The notes under the pieces are model-generated. The model saw only the letters and a program-made list of their open reading frames with translations. It was not told the DNA's origin and did no database searches. From Rhodobacterales bacterium 56_14_T64 (lineage in GTDB: Bacteria; Pseudomonadota; Alphaproteobacteria; Rhodobacterales; Rhodobacteraceae), in contig MAAY01000023.1 in assembly GCA_002162795.1 (NCBI GenBank), positions 41,269-105,268 on the forward strand: a stretch of 64,000 nt of DNA, in the 5' to 3' direction. A program made the translations under genes and the position numbers. Positions 28,143-36,190 of this stretch are shown one piece after another; the stretch's first letter is position 1, and each line of letters opens with the position of its first letter.

Positions 28143-29627
28143 ATGACCTATATTCTGGCAATCGATCAAGGCACGACTTCTACACGGGCGATATTGTTCG
28201 ACGGTCAGATGCAGGTTGCGGGGTCTGCTCAGCAAGAGTTCCCTCAACATTTTCCGCAGGCAGGTTGGGTTGAGCATGATCCCGGGGATCTGTGGAACAC
28301 TACGGTGGAGACCTGCCGTCAGGTGATGGCCGACAACGGTGTCTCGGCGGCGGGCATCGCGGGCATTGGGATTACCAATCAACGTGAGACAACCGTGGTC
28401 TGGGACCGCAACACCGGCAAGGCGATCCATAAGGCTATCGTTTGGCAGGACCGCCGCACCACCTCGATTTGCGAGGCGCTGCGCGCCGCAGGCCATGAAC
28501 CACTGATCAGTCATCAGACTGGGTTGCTTCTGGATCCGTATTTCTCGGGTACCAAGCTGAGCTGGATCTTGGATCAAGTGCCGGGAAGCCGGGAAAAGGC
28601 GATCAATGGGGATCTGTTGTTCGGCACTGTGGACAGTTTCCTGATCTGGCGCTTGACCGGTGGTGCGTCGCACGTGACGGATGCGACCAATGCGGCGCGG
28701 ACCTTGATGTATGATATCCGTGAGGGAGAGTGGAGCACCGAGATCTGCGGGTTGCTGGATGTGCCAATGGCCATGCTGCCCACGGTCAAGGACAGTGCCG
28801 CTGATTTTGGCGTGACACAGGCGGAAATATTGGGGGGTGAAATCCCAATTTTGGGTGTTGCCGGTGATCAGCAGGCGGCGACCATTGGGCAGGCTTGCTT
28901 CAAACCGGGCATGATGAAATCCACTTATGGCACCGGCTGTTTTGCGCTTCTGAACACCGGCGATGCGCCGGTGACCTCGAAAAATCGTATGCTAACCACC
29001 ATTGCCTATCAGCTGGACGGCAGGCCGACCTATGCGTTGGAAGGTTCAATCTTTATCGCCGGTGCAGCGGTGCAGTGGCTGCGCGATGGCATGAGGATAA
29101 TCGAAAACGCGGCCCAGACCGGCGAGTTGGCACCGCAGGCAGATCCGGGACAAGACGTGTTACTGGTCCCCGCTTTTACCGGTCTGGGCGCGCCGTATTG
29201 GGAGCCGGACAGTCGGGGGGCGGTTTTTGGACTGACCCGCAATTCTGGACCTGCCGAACTGGCCCGCGCCGCGTTGCAGAGTGTGGGCTACCAGACCCGA
29301 GATCTGTGGGAAGCAATGCGTGCTGATTGGGGCGGCGAAATCAATGTGACCCTGCGCGTAGACGGCGGTATGAGCGCCAGTGACTGGACTATGCAAAGCC
29401 TGTCAGATCTTCTGGGCGCCGCTGTTGACCGGCCGGTGATGCAGGAAACCACAGCGCTGGGCGCGGCCTGGCTGGCTGGTATGCGGGCTGGGATCTATCC
29501 AGATCAGAATGGGTTTGCTGAAACCTGGGCTTTGGACCGTCAGTTCACCCCGCAACTGGATGCAGACAGTCGCGAGGCGGCATATGCCCGTTGGAAACGC
29601 GCTGTGCAGGCTGTGATCGGAATATAA
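28143..29627 (+). CDS. glpK: Glycerol kinase
   Basis: FGGY-family kinase of 494 residues that phosphorylates glycerol to glycerol 3-phosphate. From the start [20 protein letters not shown] it has AAAGGGGCGG upstream. Visible are the ATP/substrate residues [61 protein letters not shown], and the C-terminal signature DGGMSASDW. No glpF, glpD or glpR is adjacent. It follows panBC with a 66-bp gap and ends in a structured repeat. Confidence 0.95.
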   Translation: MTYILAIDQGTTSTRAILFDGQMQVAGSAQQEFPQHFPQAGWVEHDPGDLWNTTVETCRQVMADNGVSAAGIAGIGITNQRETTVVWDRNTGKAIHKAIVWQDRRTTSICEALRAAGHEPLISHQTGLLLDPYFSGTKLSWILDQVPGSREKAINGDLLFGTVDSFLIWRLTGGASHVTDATNAARTLMYDIREGEWSTEICGLLDVPMAMLPTVKDSAADFGVTQAEILGGEIPILGVAGDQQAATIGQACFKPGMMKSTYGTGCFALLNTGDAPVTSKNRMLTTIAYQLDGRPTYALEGSIFIAGAAVQWLRDGMRIIENAAQTGELAPQADPGQDVLLVPAFTGLGAPYWEPDSRGAVFGLTRNSGPAELARAALQSVGYQTRDLWEAMRADWGGEINVTLRVDGGMSASDWTMQSLSDLLGAAVDRPVMQETTALGAAWLAGMRAGIYPDQNGFAETWALDRQFTPQLDADSREAAYARWKRAVQAVIGI

Positions 29628-29633
29628 CAACGC

Positions 29634-29732
29634 AGGGCTCCCGCGCCTGCTGGATGTCCGGCTGCGCCGGGACATCCATGGAGAAGCCGTGGGCTTGGCG
29701 CCGCGCTGACGCACGGCGCGGTTGGGAGCCCT
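29634..29732. repeat. Structured three-hairpin repeat (family B), copy 1
   Basis: It lies between the convergent glpK and flavin monooxygenase genes. Outer arms AGGGCTCCC (29634-29642) and GGGAGCCCT (29724-29732) are exact reverse complements. An inner hairpin (TGGATGTCCGGC/GCCGGGACATCCA, 29651-29678) and a GC hairpin (GCGCCG/CGGCGC, 29698-29719) lie between. Conserved edges CTCCCGCGCCTGC and GGCGCGGTTGGGA recur at 53417-53502. Confidence 0.75.
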
Positions 29733-30986
29733 TCAGACCTTTGCGCCCATATCGATGATGCTGGGCTTTGCGTTCAGGGTATTGACCGAAAACCCAGCTA
29801 GGGATTTGTACTTCTCGGCATGTGCGGCCAGTTCGGTCACTGGAATCACACTGTTGATGTCCTCAAAATCGCCGCCGCAGAGGTCTTCGACCTGTTGCAA
29901 CACAGCGTCGGGACCGTTGCCCGACCTGTTTGCCCGCCCGACATTGGTGGCAATGGGGCGGACTTCGTCTTCAAAGGCCTGCAACGCCGCTGCCGTGACG
30001 CCGTGGTCCAGCAGCCGGGCGCCGATAATCCGGGCGTCCAATATTGCCTGGCCGGCACCGTTAGAGCCAACCGGATAAGTTGGATGCGCCGCATCGCCCA
30101 TTAGGGTGACATTGCCAAAGGTCCATTGCTCTAGCGGATCCCGGTCGACCATCGGGTATTCATAGACAACCTCGGCGTCCTTGATCAGCACGGGCACGTC
30201 GATCCAGTCGAACCTCCATTCAGTAAAATCGGGCAGGAAGTCGTTGATATCGGCAGCGCGGTTCCAATCTTCCTTTTTCCAGGGCGATGAGGGGTCAAAG
30301 CTTTTCTCGGCAATCCAGTTGAGGGTGACGACGCCGTCCCCATCCGGCTCTGAGATCGGATAGGCGACCAGCCGGACTTGATCGTGGCCGATCATCACCA
30401 TGGCTGCCCCGCCCAGAAACGCTTGTGCTCGGGTGGTGGCGCGCCATAGAATTCGACCATTCCAGATTGGTGCATCTTCATCCGGGGCGATCTGTGCGCG
30501 CAAAGCAGAATGGATGCCGTCGGCCGCTATAACCAGATCACCACTCAATCGACGTCCATCGGCCAGCAGTAGAGTGGCACCTGTCTCGGTATTCTCAAAG
30601 CCGGTGGCACGGGCACCAGTGGTGATGCAATTAGGTCCAGCGCGGTCCAATAATACGCGGTACAGCATCATTTGTAACTGACCACGATGGACTGAATACT
30701 GTGGCCAGGCATAGCCCGCCCAGGTGCCGCGCGGTTCCTCCCAGATGGTTTTGCCCAGTTTTGAATAGAACCCGTATTGTCGGGTTTTTACTCCGATGGC
30801 ATCCAATTCGTCGCTTAGACCCAGATCCAGCAATTCGCGCACGGCATTGGGTTGCAGATTGATGCCAACTCCCATTGGTTTGATTTCGGCAGTGGCCTCG
30901 CAAATATGAAACGGTACGCCAATCTGATGCAGGGTCAGCCCCAGTGTCAGGCCCGCAATACCTCCGCCGGCGATGAGAATGGTCAT
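29733..30986 (-). CDS. FAD-dependent aromatic-ring monooxygenase, salicylate/3-hydroxybenzoate hydroxylase-like
   Basis: Group A flavoprotein hydroxylase of 417 residues. It shows the FAD dinucleotide motif GGGIAGLTLGLTL near the N-terminus, the ADGIHSALR segment with the second FAD/NADPH motif, and GDAAHPTYPVGSNGAGQAILDA near residue 300. AGGAGGT lies eight bases before the ATG. Related enzymes hydroxylate salicylate or 3-hydroxybenzoate; the exact substrate is not determinable. There is no ring-cleavage dioxygenase nearby, so the pathway link is unclear. Confidence 0.87.
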   Translation of the reverse strand: MTILIAGGGIAGLTLGLTLHQIGVPFHICEATAEIKPMGVGINLQPNAVRELLDLGLSDELDAIGVKTRQYGFYSKLGKTIWEEPRGTWAGYAWPQYSVHRGQLQMMLYRVLLDRAGPNCITTGARATGFENTETGATLLLADGRRLSGDLVIAADGIHSALRAQIAPDEDAPIWNGRILWRATTRAQAFLGGAAMVMIGHDQVRLVAYPISEPDGDGVVTLNWIAEKSFDPSSPWKKEDWNRAADINDFLPDFTEWRFDWIDVPVLIKDAEVVYEYPMVDRDPLEQWTFGNVTLMGDAAHPTYPVGSNGAGQAILDARIIGARLLDHGVTAAALQAFEDEVRPIATNVGRANRSGNGPDAVLQQVEDLCGGDFEDINSVIPVTELAAHAEKYKSLAGFSVNTLNAKPSIIDMGAKV

Positions 30987-31068
30987 TAAGTGTACCTCCT
31001 AATTTTGCCGCCTAGGATGCACACTGAACACTTAGGGGCAAGGAGGCAGAAGGTCCAAGCTGCGATGT

Positions 31069-31611
31069 TCAAGTCTTGGAGGCGATGATCAGGTCGGGGC
31101 CAAAAATGACGTCAGCATAGTTTTGAAGATAGATTTTCAGCCAAGGGGTAAACCGCTCTGGATGACGTGCCACTTCGGCCAAAAGATCGTGGTAGTCCAC
31201 CCAGCGGGTGTCCATCACTTCGTCCGGGTTCACATCCAGTTTGAGTGGTCGGTGCACATGAGCCAGAAAGACATCAACGGCCTCGTGTTCGATCAGTCCA
31301 TTTCCGACTTCTGCACGATATTCCAAATGGTGACGGAACTCTGGGTACAGGCCGGTGATGCCCAGTTCCTCTTGCATTCGACGCACTGCGCAGGTCGAGG
31401 ATTGTTCATCCCACAATGGATGGGTGCAGCAGGTGTTCGCCCAGAGTCCAGGAGTGTGATACTTGCCCAGTGCGCGACGTTGCAGTAAAATTTCGAGACC
31501 TTTGACCACAAACACTGAAACCGCTTTGTGTTTCAGGCCCTTTTTATGGGCGAGAAGCTTGTCGATTGGGACTAGGGTGCCGTCCACCCAGGCAGGGATC
31601 AAAGTGTTCAT
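31069..31611 (-). CDS. idi: Isopentenyl-diphosphate delta-isomerase, type I
   Basis: Nudix-fold isomerase of 180 residues interconverting IPP and DMAPP. The catalytic Cys lies in ANTCCTHPLWDE and the catalytic Glu region is GLIEHEAVDVFLA; the Nudix-like box is RRMQEELGI. The start MNTLIPAWVDGTLVPI gives the usual length; the open frame continues upstream into the cytochrome gene but is not coding there. Related bacteria often keep idi in the bacteriochlorophyll or carotenoid cluster; here it stands alone behind a cytochrome c gene. Confidence 0.93.
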   Translation of the reverse strand: MNTLIPAWVDGTLVPIDKLLAHKKGLKHKAVSVFVVKGLEILLQRRALGKYHTPGLWANTCCTHPLWDEQSSTCAVRRMQEELGITGLYPEFRHHLEYRAEVGNGLIEHEAVDVFLAHVHRPLKLDVNPDEVMDTRWVDYHDLLAEVARHPERFTPWLKIYLQNYADVIFGPDLIIASKT

Positions 31612-31709
31612 TCCAGGTCCGCGATTATTTCGATTCGGGCTATATCCCCATCTGGACACAGCTGGGTTAACCGCTAGTATCAGGCAATCCAAATTGCAAT
31701 GGAGCGAAA

Positions 31710-31732
31710 GGCCGCGGCAGGATGCAGCGGCC
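31710..31732 (-). terminator. Possible terminator after the cytochrome c gene
   Basis: GGCCGC/GCGGCC stem with an 11-base inner region lies 28 bp after the cytochrome stop. On the minus strand it is followed only by TTTCGCT, so it is weak. Confidence 0.4.
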
Positions 31733-31759
31733 CTATTTGGTCGTCTGAGTAGGGCCAGA

Positions 31760-32221
31760 TTAGTTGCTGGCAGGCTCTTCTGTCGCGCCTTCAACTTCTT
31801 CGGCGATCGGAGCCGGGCTGACGCTGGCGAGGAAGGCATAAATGTCTTCGCCGCCCTTTTTCAGCCTGAAGGACATTTTGGATTTGGCCTTGCTATTGCC
31901 TGTTTCGGCGCGCACGAAATCCTTGGGGTTGGTGATAAAGGCAACGAATTTTTCTTCGTTCCAGACCAGCCCGCCTTCGCCTGCGGCAACAAGATCTTTG
32001 CTGAATTTGAAGCCTTCGTACGATCCGGCAACGCGGCCTGGCATACCCCAGAGGTTCGGGCCGGTTTTGCCGCCTTTGACGATAGTGTCGCCGGCGTCGG
32101 AGGCGACACTATGGCATGACTTGCATTTGTTAAAAGCTTTTTCACCCTTGGCGATGTCACCTTCAGCAAATGCTGGGACGGCGAACAGGCTGACGAAAGC
32201 TGCTACGACAGATAGTTTCAT
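31760..32221 (-). CDS. Periplasmic c-type cytochrome (cytochrome c2/c550-like)
   Basis: 153 residues with a Sec signal peptide (cleavage after FAVPAFA), one haem motif CKSCH near residue 33, the class I segment TGPNLWGMPGR, the axial Met candidate in KSKMSFRLKKGGED, and an acidic C-terminal tail (APIAEEVEGATEEPASN). It should shuttle electrons in the periplasm between cytochrome bc1 and an oxidase or other acceptor. An enlarged haem-edge insertion compared with mitochondrial cytochrome c is as in c2/c550 types. Confidence 0.9.
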   Translation of the reverse strand: MKLSVVAAFVSLFAVPAFAEGDIAKGEKAFNKCKSCHSVASDAGDTIVKGGKTGPNLWGMPGRVAGSYEGFKFSKDLVAAGEGGLVWNEEKFVAFITNPKDFVRAETGNSKAKSKMSFRLKKGGEDIYAFLASVSPAPIAEEVEGATEEPASN

Positions 32222-32334
32222 ATGTTGGCTCCGGTTCTAATGGCTAACGGTATTACTTGGCTTAACGGGACAATAGTCAACCGGATGGCCGACAAGTTTG
32301 ATGCATATCAGCTGAAACCTGCGTGAACCTGCCG

Positions 32335-33360
32335 TTAGGCCCTTTCCCAAGTGGGCAAAAGATCGCCGGGTGCTGGACTGGCGCGGTAAATAGCCCGCGC
32401 AATGGCCCGGCTGAGGCATAGGGATGCGGCATGTCCGATCTGCGATAGCTCAGATTCGGGGTTTTGTAAGACTTGGGATTCTGTGCTGATTGCAAAAACA
32501 AGATCCCCGTCGCCCGGCGAATGGGCAGGCACCGTGGCGCGGCCTATGCCGTCATGGGCTGCGATGGCCAACCGCTGGCACTGCGCTTTGCTGAGGGCCG
32601 CATCGGTGGCGACAATGGCGATAGTGGTGTTGCCGCGCTCATTGGAGATTGGCAGGCCGGCGGCTTGCGCGCGCATGGATGCCATCTTGCGACTATTGAG
32701 GTTGCGGCCCAGCCCTGTTGACGGGTCCGGACCCAAGCCGCCAAATTCACCGTCGACTTCAAATGGGGCGGCCCAGAAGTGCCGGTCGCCGGGAGTGGTG
32801 ACAGCGCCCATTGGATTGGCCGCCACCAAAGCGCCAACGGTGACGCCATTGTCCAAAACATACGAAGCCGAGCCCAGCCCGCCTTTGACCATTGCAGTCA
32901 GGGCGCCGGTCCCTGCGCCGGTGGTGCCAATGTCAAAGTCTTCGGCGGCGGCGTCAAACGCGGCGTGGCCCAACGCGCGATAGGGGTTGTCTTGCCAGTC
33001 CTTGGCGCCGCCGTTGAGCAGATCAAACAGGATCGCGCCAGGGACCAGCGGAATAATCGCAGGCCCAAGTTTGAACCCCCGTCCGGCAGCCCGCAGTGCA
33101 TCGACGACGCCACTGCAGGCGTCCAGCCCGTATGATGAGCCGCCGGACAGGGTGAGCGCATCAACCTTTGCCACCGATTTATCTGGTGCCAGCAAGTCGG
33201 TTTCGCGGGTGCCCGGCGCGCCACCCATCACATGCACCGAGGCAGTGAAGGGCTGATCGGCGGTGAGTACCGTGGTGCCGGATTTCAGTATGTCGTCCTG
33301 GGCATTGCCGACCTTTAAGCCGGGGACGTCGGTGATCAGGTTCTTGGGGCCGGGTTTCAT
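32335..33360 (-). CDS. P1-family (S58) peptidase, DmpA/BapA type
   Basis: Putative autoprocessing Ntn-fold aminopeptidase, 341 residues from MKPGPKNLITDVPGL. The family start NxITDVxGxxVG, LSGGSSYGLDACSGV and NERGNTTIAIVATDAALSKAQ (around the expected nucleophile at the strand after GN) are visible; the nucleophile here is probably the first Thr, where DmpA has Ser. Members cleave beta-peptides or N-terminal D/L-amino acids; the natural substrate is unclear. It lies downstream of a cupin gene on the same strand, separated by repeat copy 2. Confidence 0.85.
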   Translation of the reverse strand: MKPGPKNLITDVPGLKVGNAQDDILKSGTTVLTADQPFTASVHVMGGAPGTRETDLLAPDKSVAKVDALTLSGGSSYGLDACSGVVDALRAAGRGFKLGPAIIPLVPGAILFDLLNGGAKDWQDNPYRALGHAAFDAAAEDFDIGTTGAGTGALTAMVKGGLGSASYVLDNGVTVGALVAANPMGAVTTPGDRHFWAAPFEVDGEFGGLGPDPSTGLGRNLNSRKMASMRAQAAGLPISNERGNTTIAIVATDAALSKAQCQRLAIAAHDGIGRATVPAHSPGDGDLVFAISTESQVLQNPESELSQIGHAASLCLSRAIARAIYRASPAPGDLLPTWERA

Positions 33361-33404
33361 TGCGGGGTCCTGCAAAAAAGGAAGGGAGCGCGCTATCGCG
33401 CGCG

Positions 33405-33437
33405 GCCTCCGGCGGAGGTATTTAAAACAAGAAGAAG
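33405..33437 (+). repeat. Dispersed CCTCCGGCGGAGG-TATTT-AAGAAGAA element, copy 2
   Basis: GCCTCCGGCGGAGGTATTT followed by AAAACAAGAAGAAG reproduces the element at 6406 almost exactly. A different GC hairpin (GCGCGCTATCGCGCGC) stands directly upstream, as a variable hairpin does in copy 1. It lies between two minus-strand genes; on that strand the hairpins are followed by a T-rich tract, so it may end the cupin transcript. Confidence 0.75.
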
Positions 33438-33445
33438 GCGCGCGG

Positions 33446-33799
33446 TTAGATTCTTGGCTTTGGCGCTGCAGTGGCTGGGTCGCCCGAATTGGGCTCTCCC
33501 TTTGGTTCGATCAGCAGGACTTTGCATTCCTTCTCGGCGCGCGGTCGGTGGGTTACGCCTTTGGGCACGATGTAAATCTCGCCAGCGCGAACTACTTCGG
33601 GGTCCTGACCTTCGATGTCCATTACCATCTCACCTTCCAACACCAGGAAAAAATCATCTGTGGTGTCGTGATGGTGATAGGGAAATTCACCCTGGAACTT
33701 TACCACCATGACATCGTTGTCATTGTAGTCCGCGACGATTTTCGGATCCCAGTGCGAGGAAAATAGCGCCAATTTTTCGGTTAGGTTTACCCGGCTCAT
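33446..33799 (-). CDS. Cupin-domain protein
   Basis: 117 residues from MSRVNLTEKLALFSSHWDPK; an earlier in-frame start in the SDR gene is unlikely. The cupin metal site is visible as GEFPYHHHDTTDDFFLVLEGEMVMDI and GEIYIVPKGVTHRP. GGAGGACG precedes the ATG, which overlaps the SDR stop by ATGA. Small cupins like this are often isomerases, dioxygenase-like or sugar/acid binding; the function is unknown, but co-translation with an SDR suggests the same metabolite. Confidence 0.82.
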   Translation of the reverse strand: MSRVNLTEKLALFSSHWDPKIVADYNDNDVMVVKFQGEFPYHHHDTTDDFFLVLEGEMVMDIEGQDPEVVRAGEIYIVPKGVTHRPRAEKECKVLLIEPKGEPNSGDPATAAPKPRI

Positions 33800-34542
33800 A
33801 TGCAGCGTCCTCCGTCTACTTCCATAGCGACACCGGTTACCATGCTGGCCTCGTCCGAACATAGGAAACAGGCGGCGTTGCCCATGTCTTCGGGGGTGGA
33901 AAACCGCCCCAATGGGATGGTGGAGATGAATTTGGCGCGGATTTCAGGGGTGTCCTCGCCCATGAAGGATTTCAGCAGCGGCGTTTCTCCGGCCACCGGG
34001 TTGATGGCGTTGACGCGGATGCCCTGCGGCGCCAGCTCTACCGCCATCGCCTTGGTCGCAGTGATCATCCAGCCCTTGGAGGCATTGTACCAGTTCAGAT
34101 TGGGCCGCGGGCTGACGCCTGCGGTGGAGGCCACATTGAGGATGGCGCCGGACTGGCGGCTTTTCATATGTGGCACCAGGGCGCGGGCAGTCAGGTAGAC
34201 CGACTTCATATTGACGTTGAAGACGCGGTCAAAATCGTCCTCGCTGACTTCGTCCAGTGGTGTTGGCAGGTGGGTGATGCCTGCGTTGTTGATCAGGATG
34301 TCGACATGGCCAAACGCAGCAATGGCGGCCTGCGCCATTGCGTTGACAGAGGCGGCATTGGCAACGTCCACGGTCTGGGCGATGCAGTTGGCGCCACATG
34401 TCTCAGCCATTTCGATGGCAGCATCGCCATTGATGTCGGCAATCATGACCCGCGCGCCCTCACTCAGGAACTTTTGTACAATTCCAGCGCCAAATCCCGA
34501 GGCTCCCCCAGTGACGATGGCTGTTTTTCCGTTGAGGCGCAT
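33796..34542 (-). CDS. Short-chain dehydrogenase/reductase (SDR)
   Basis: NAD(P)-dependent classical SDR of 248 residues from MRLNGKTAIVTGGASGFGAGIV, with GGAGAAG before the ATG (an ATG four codons earlier is possible). The Rossmann TGGASGFG, NNAGITH, active-site Ser in NVASTAGVS, and YNASKG (catalytic Tyr and Lys) are all present; the Asp after beta2 (MIADIN) favours NAD. It resembles glucose/3-oxoacyl reductases; the substrate is unknown. Confidence 0.9.
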   Translation of the reverse strand: MRLNGKTAIVTGGASGFGAGIVQKFLSEGARVMIADINGDAAIEMAETCGANCIAQTVDVANAASVNAMAQAAIAAFGHVDILINNAGITHLPTPLDEVSEDDFDRVFNVNMKSVYLTARALVPHMKSRQSGAILNVASTAGVSPRPNLNWYNASKGWMITATKAMAVELAPQGIRVNAINPVAGETPLLKSFMGEDTPEIRAKFISTIPLGRFSTPEDMGNAACFLCSDEASMVTGVAMEVDGGRCI

Positions 34543-34604
34543 GATCTTCTCCAAAATGACTTAGCGGCAAGGTAGCAGCGCGACATCTGAGCGCAATCAA
34601 GGGA

Positions 34605-35024
34605 TTAGTCTTCGCCGATTTTACCCCGCGTCGTTTTCAAGGTGCTGCGCTGTTTCTTGGCGGTGATGCGGCGCTGCACCGAGCCGCGGGTGGGCTTGGT
34701 GGCGATGCGGCGTTTTGGAGCGACCAGTGCTTTGCGGATCAGATCGGCCAGGCGCTCGCGCACGAGGTCACGGTTGCGCTGCTGAGACCGGGTTTCATCG
34801 CAGTACAGGACCATCGCACCTTCTTTGGTCCATCGGCGCCCGGCCAGACGTTTAAGCCTGTTTTTCACAGGACCAGTAAGGGCAGGGCTACGCTCTGCCT
34901 CAAACCGAAGTTCAACAGCTGTGGAGACTTTGTTGACATTTTGCCCGCCGGGGCCCGACGCCCGCACAAATTGTTCGCTCAACTCCCAGTCTTGCAGCGC
35001 GATTGCGTCAGTGATGCGCAGCAT
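34605..35024 (-). CDS. arfB: Alternative ribosome-rescue hydrolase ArfB (YaeJ)
   Basis: Codon-independent peptidyl-tRNA hydrolase that frees ribosomes stalled without a stop codon; 139 residues from MLRITDAIALQDWELSEQF. The catalytic GGQ lies in ASGPGGQNVNKVSTAVEL, and the highly basic C-terminal tail (KRRIATKPTRGSVQRRITAKKQR) that enters the empty mRNA channel is present. AAGGAAAG precedes the ATG. There is no neighbour of related function. Confidence 0.95.
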   Translation of the reverse strand: MLRITDAIALQDWELSEQFVRASGPGGQNVNKVSTAVELRFEAERSPALTGPVKNRLKRLAGRRWTKEGAMVLYCDETRSQQRNRDLVRERLADLIRKALVAPKRRIATKPTRGSVQRRITAKKQRSTLKTTRGKIGED

Positions 35025-35112
35025 AGATTCTTTCCTTGGGTCTGTTGAAATCGGATTGTTAAGTCGGGTTTGTACCCGATTTGCCAAAATGGGCCATATT
35101 AATCTTGTTCAA

Positions 35113-35152
35113 ATATCAAAAGGGCTGACCGAAAGCGTAACGGACAGCCCTT
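35113..35152 (-). terminator. Terminator of the microORF transcript
   Basis: AAGGGCTG (35145-35152 read on the minus strand) pairs with CAGCCCTT (35120-35127); an inner CCG/CGG follows a single mismatch. TTTT and further Ts follow on the minus strand. It ends whatever is transcribed from 35300 leftward, well before arfB. Confidence 0.85.
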
Positions 35153-35175
35153 CTTGAGTTTCGGAGGTGCGCCGG

Positions 35176-35226
35176 TTAGGCGGTTACCAATCCAGTCTTT
35201 TCAATTGCCAAGGGTTGCCTCAGCAC
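35176..35226 (-). CDS. MicroORF 2, 16 codons, coupled to microORF 1
   Basis: GTG start with AGGAGG four bases upstream, encoding MLRQPLAIEKTGLVTA. The start overlaps the microORF 1 stop (GTGCTGA), so translation is probably coupled. No homologue is known to me. It is followed by 23 bases and then the terminator at 35113-35152. Confidence 0.45.
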   Translation of the reverse strand: MLRQPLAIEKTGLVTA

Positions 35227-35276
35227 TGAACCTCCTGAACTGTTCCGACACCAAACTCCAAGTTCCCAATAGACAT
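35220..35276 (-). CDS. MicroORF 1, 18 codons, very strong ribosome-binding site
   Basis: ATG preceded by AAAGGAGGT with a 5-base spacer, a near-perfect anti-16S match, encoding MSIGNLEFGVGTVQEVQC. I do not recognise the peptide. It has no signal sequence or regulatory codon run, which argues against a classical amino-acid attenuator. It lies between the queuosine-transporter gene and arfB with its own terminator, so it may be a small protein gene, a leader or a dual-function sRNA. Confidence 0.5.
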   Translation of the reverse strand: MSIGNLEFGVGTVQEVQC

Positions 35277-35345
35277 AGAGTACCTCCTTTCATTTGTTAC
35301 GCATGGGGTCAGCGTGCCATAGAAATGAGAGAAGTCAAAACAAAA

Positions 35346-35969
35346 TCATGTGGTGCTGGGTGACAGTTTCCCCACGATGATGCGGAAAGGTACCAAGGCA
35401 ATCAGCGCGAGAGTGAGTTTTACCATCCAATCTGCACAGGCCAGAGAGACCCAAAGCGGGGCGATTGGGCCGACGCCTAAGAGTGGCAGCATCTCAGTTG
35501 CCCATGAGGTGTCGTTGCCGGGTTCGATCCAGATCAGCGCGGCGGAAAAGGCGACGCTGAAAAAGATTGCGGTATCGACAAATGAGCCAACCAGAGTTGA
35601 AGCCAGCGGTGCACGCCACCAAGCTCCCTGACGCAGGGCTGAGAAGATTGAAATATCCAGCATCTGTGCCGTGAGGAAGGCGAGACCCGAACCAATGGCG
35701 ATGCGAAGGGTCACCAGTGGACCAAATTCGCCGATGATCTGAGTGCCAATCAGCGAGCAAATGACGCCGACAACAAAGCCGACGAGTACGACTTTGCGGG
35801 CCGAGTTTTTGCCATAGACGCGGTTCATTACGTCCGTGACCAGAAAAGCAAAAGGATAGGTGAAGGCACCCCAGGTCAGCCATTGGCCGAACAGGAATTG
35901 CACAAGGATGTTGGAGGCCACAACGATGGTGGCCATGGCAAGAATGCCGGGGAGATGTACGCGAGTCAT
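35346..35969 (-). CDS. yhhQ: Queuosine precursor transporter, VUT/YhhQ family
   Basis: 207 residues, six membrane segments, COG1738-like: GILAMATIVVASNILVQFLFGQWLTWGAFTYPFAFLVTDVMNRVYG is the family's N-terminal part, and LDISIFSALRQ and VDTAIFF occur later. The family takes up preQ0/preQ1 for queuosine in tRNA. A preQ1-I riboswitch lies immediately before the weak GGA ribosome-binding sequence, so translation should fall when preQ1 is abundant. No queuosine biosynthesis gene is in the window. Confidence 0.9.
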   Translation of the reverse strand: MTRVHLPGILAMATIVVASNILVQFLFGQWLTWGAFTYPFAFLVTDVMNRVYGKNSARKVVLVGFVVGVICSLIGTQIIGEFGPLVTLRIAIGSGLAFLTAQMLDISIFSALRQGAWWRAPLASTLVGSFVDTAIFFSVAFSAALIWIEPGNDTSWATEMLPLLGVGPIAPLWVSLACADWMVKLTLALIALVPFRIIVGKLSPSTT

Positions 35970-35976
35970 TTTAGGT

Positions 35977-36005
35977 CCGTTTTTTACAAGGGTGCGGCGA
36001 CTTGT
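35977..36005 (-). ncRNA. preQ1-I riboswitch aptamer upstream of the VUT transporter
   Basis: On the minus strand, ACAAG (36005-36001) and CTTGT (35990-35986) form a 5-bp P1. The 10-base loop TCGCCGCACC is the same length as in the well-studied Thermoanaerobacter aptamer and ends in the C that binds preQ1. The A-run AAAAAA (35985-35980) follows, then CGG (35979-35977), which can pair with the loop CCG to make the pseudoknot P2. The CGGA also forms the likely ribosome-binding sequence, so ligand binding should block translation. Confidence 0.87.
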
Positions 36006-36190
36006 TCTGCAGTTGAAGCAGAAGTATCGGCTCAGTTAGCCGGGTCTTTCCAATTTGGCAAGCATTTTGCCCAAAAACGATCACTGGATTTCACTGGCAG
36101 TGACGCGCCCATTTGTCGTTAGGTGTCCTCGATGCCCTCTTGCTGTTGGGGGTATTGGCCAAATCTGGGGGCCAGCGGACGAGGTAAACG

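Noticed and set aside
31612..31839. Longer idi frame
   Set aside because: It overlaps the cytochrome gene; the family start MNTLIPAWVDGT is at 31611.
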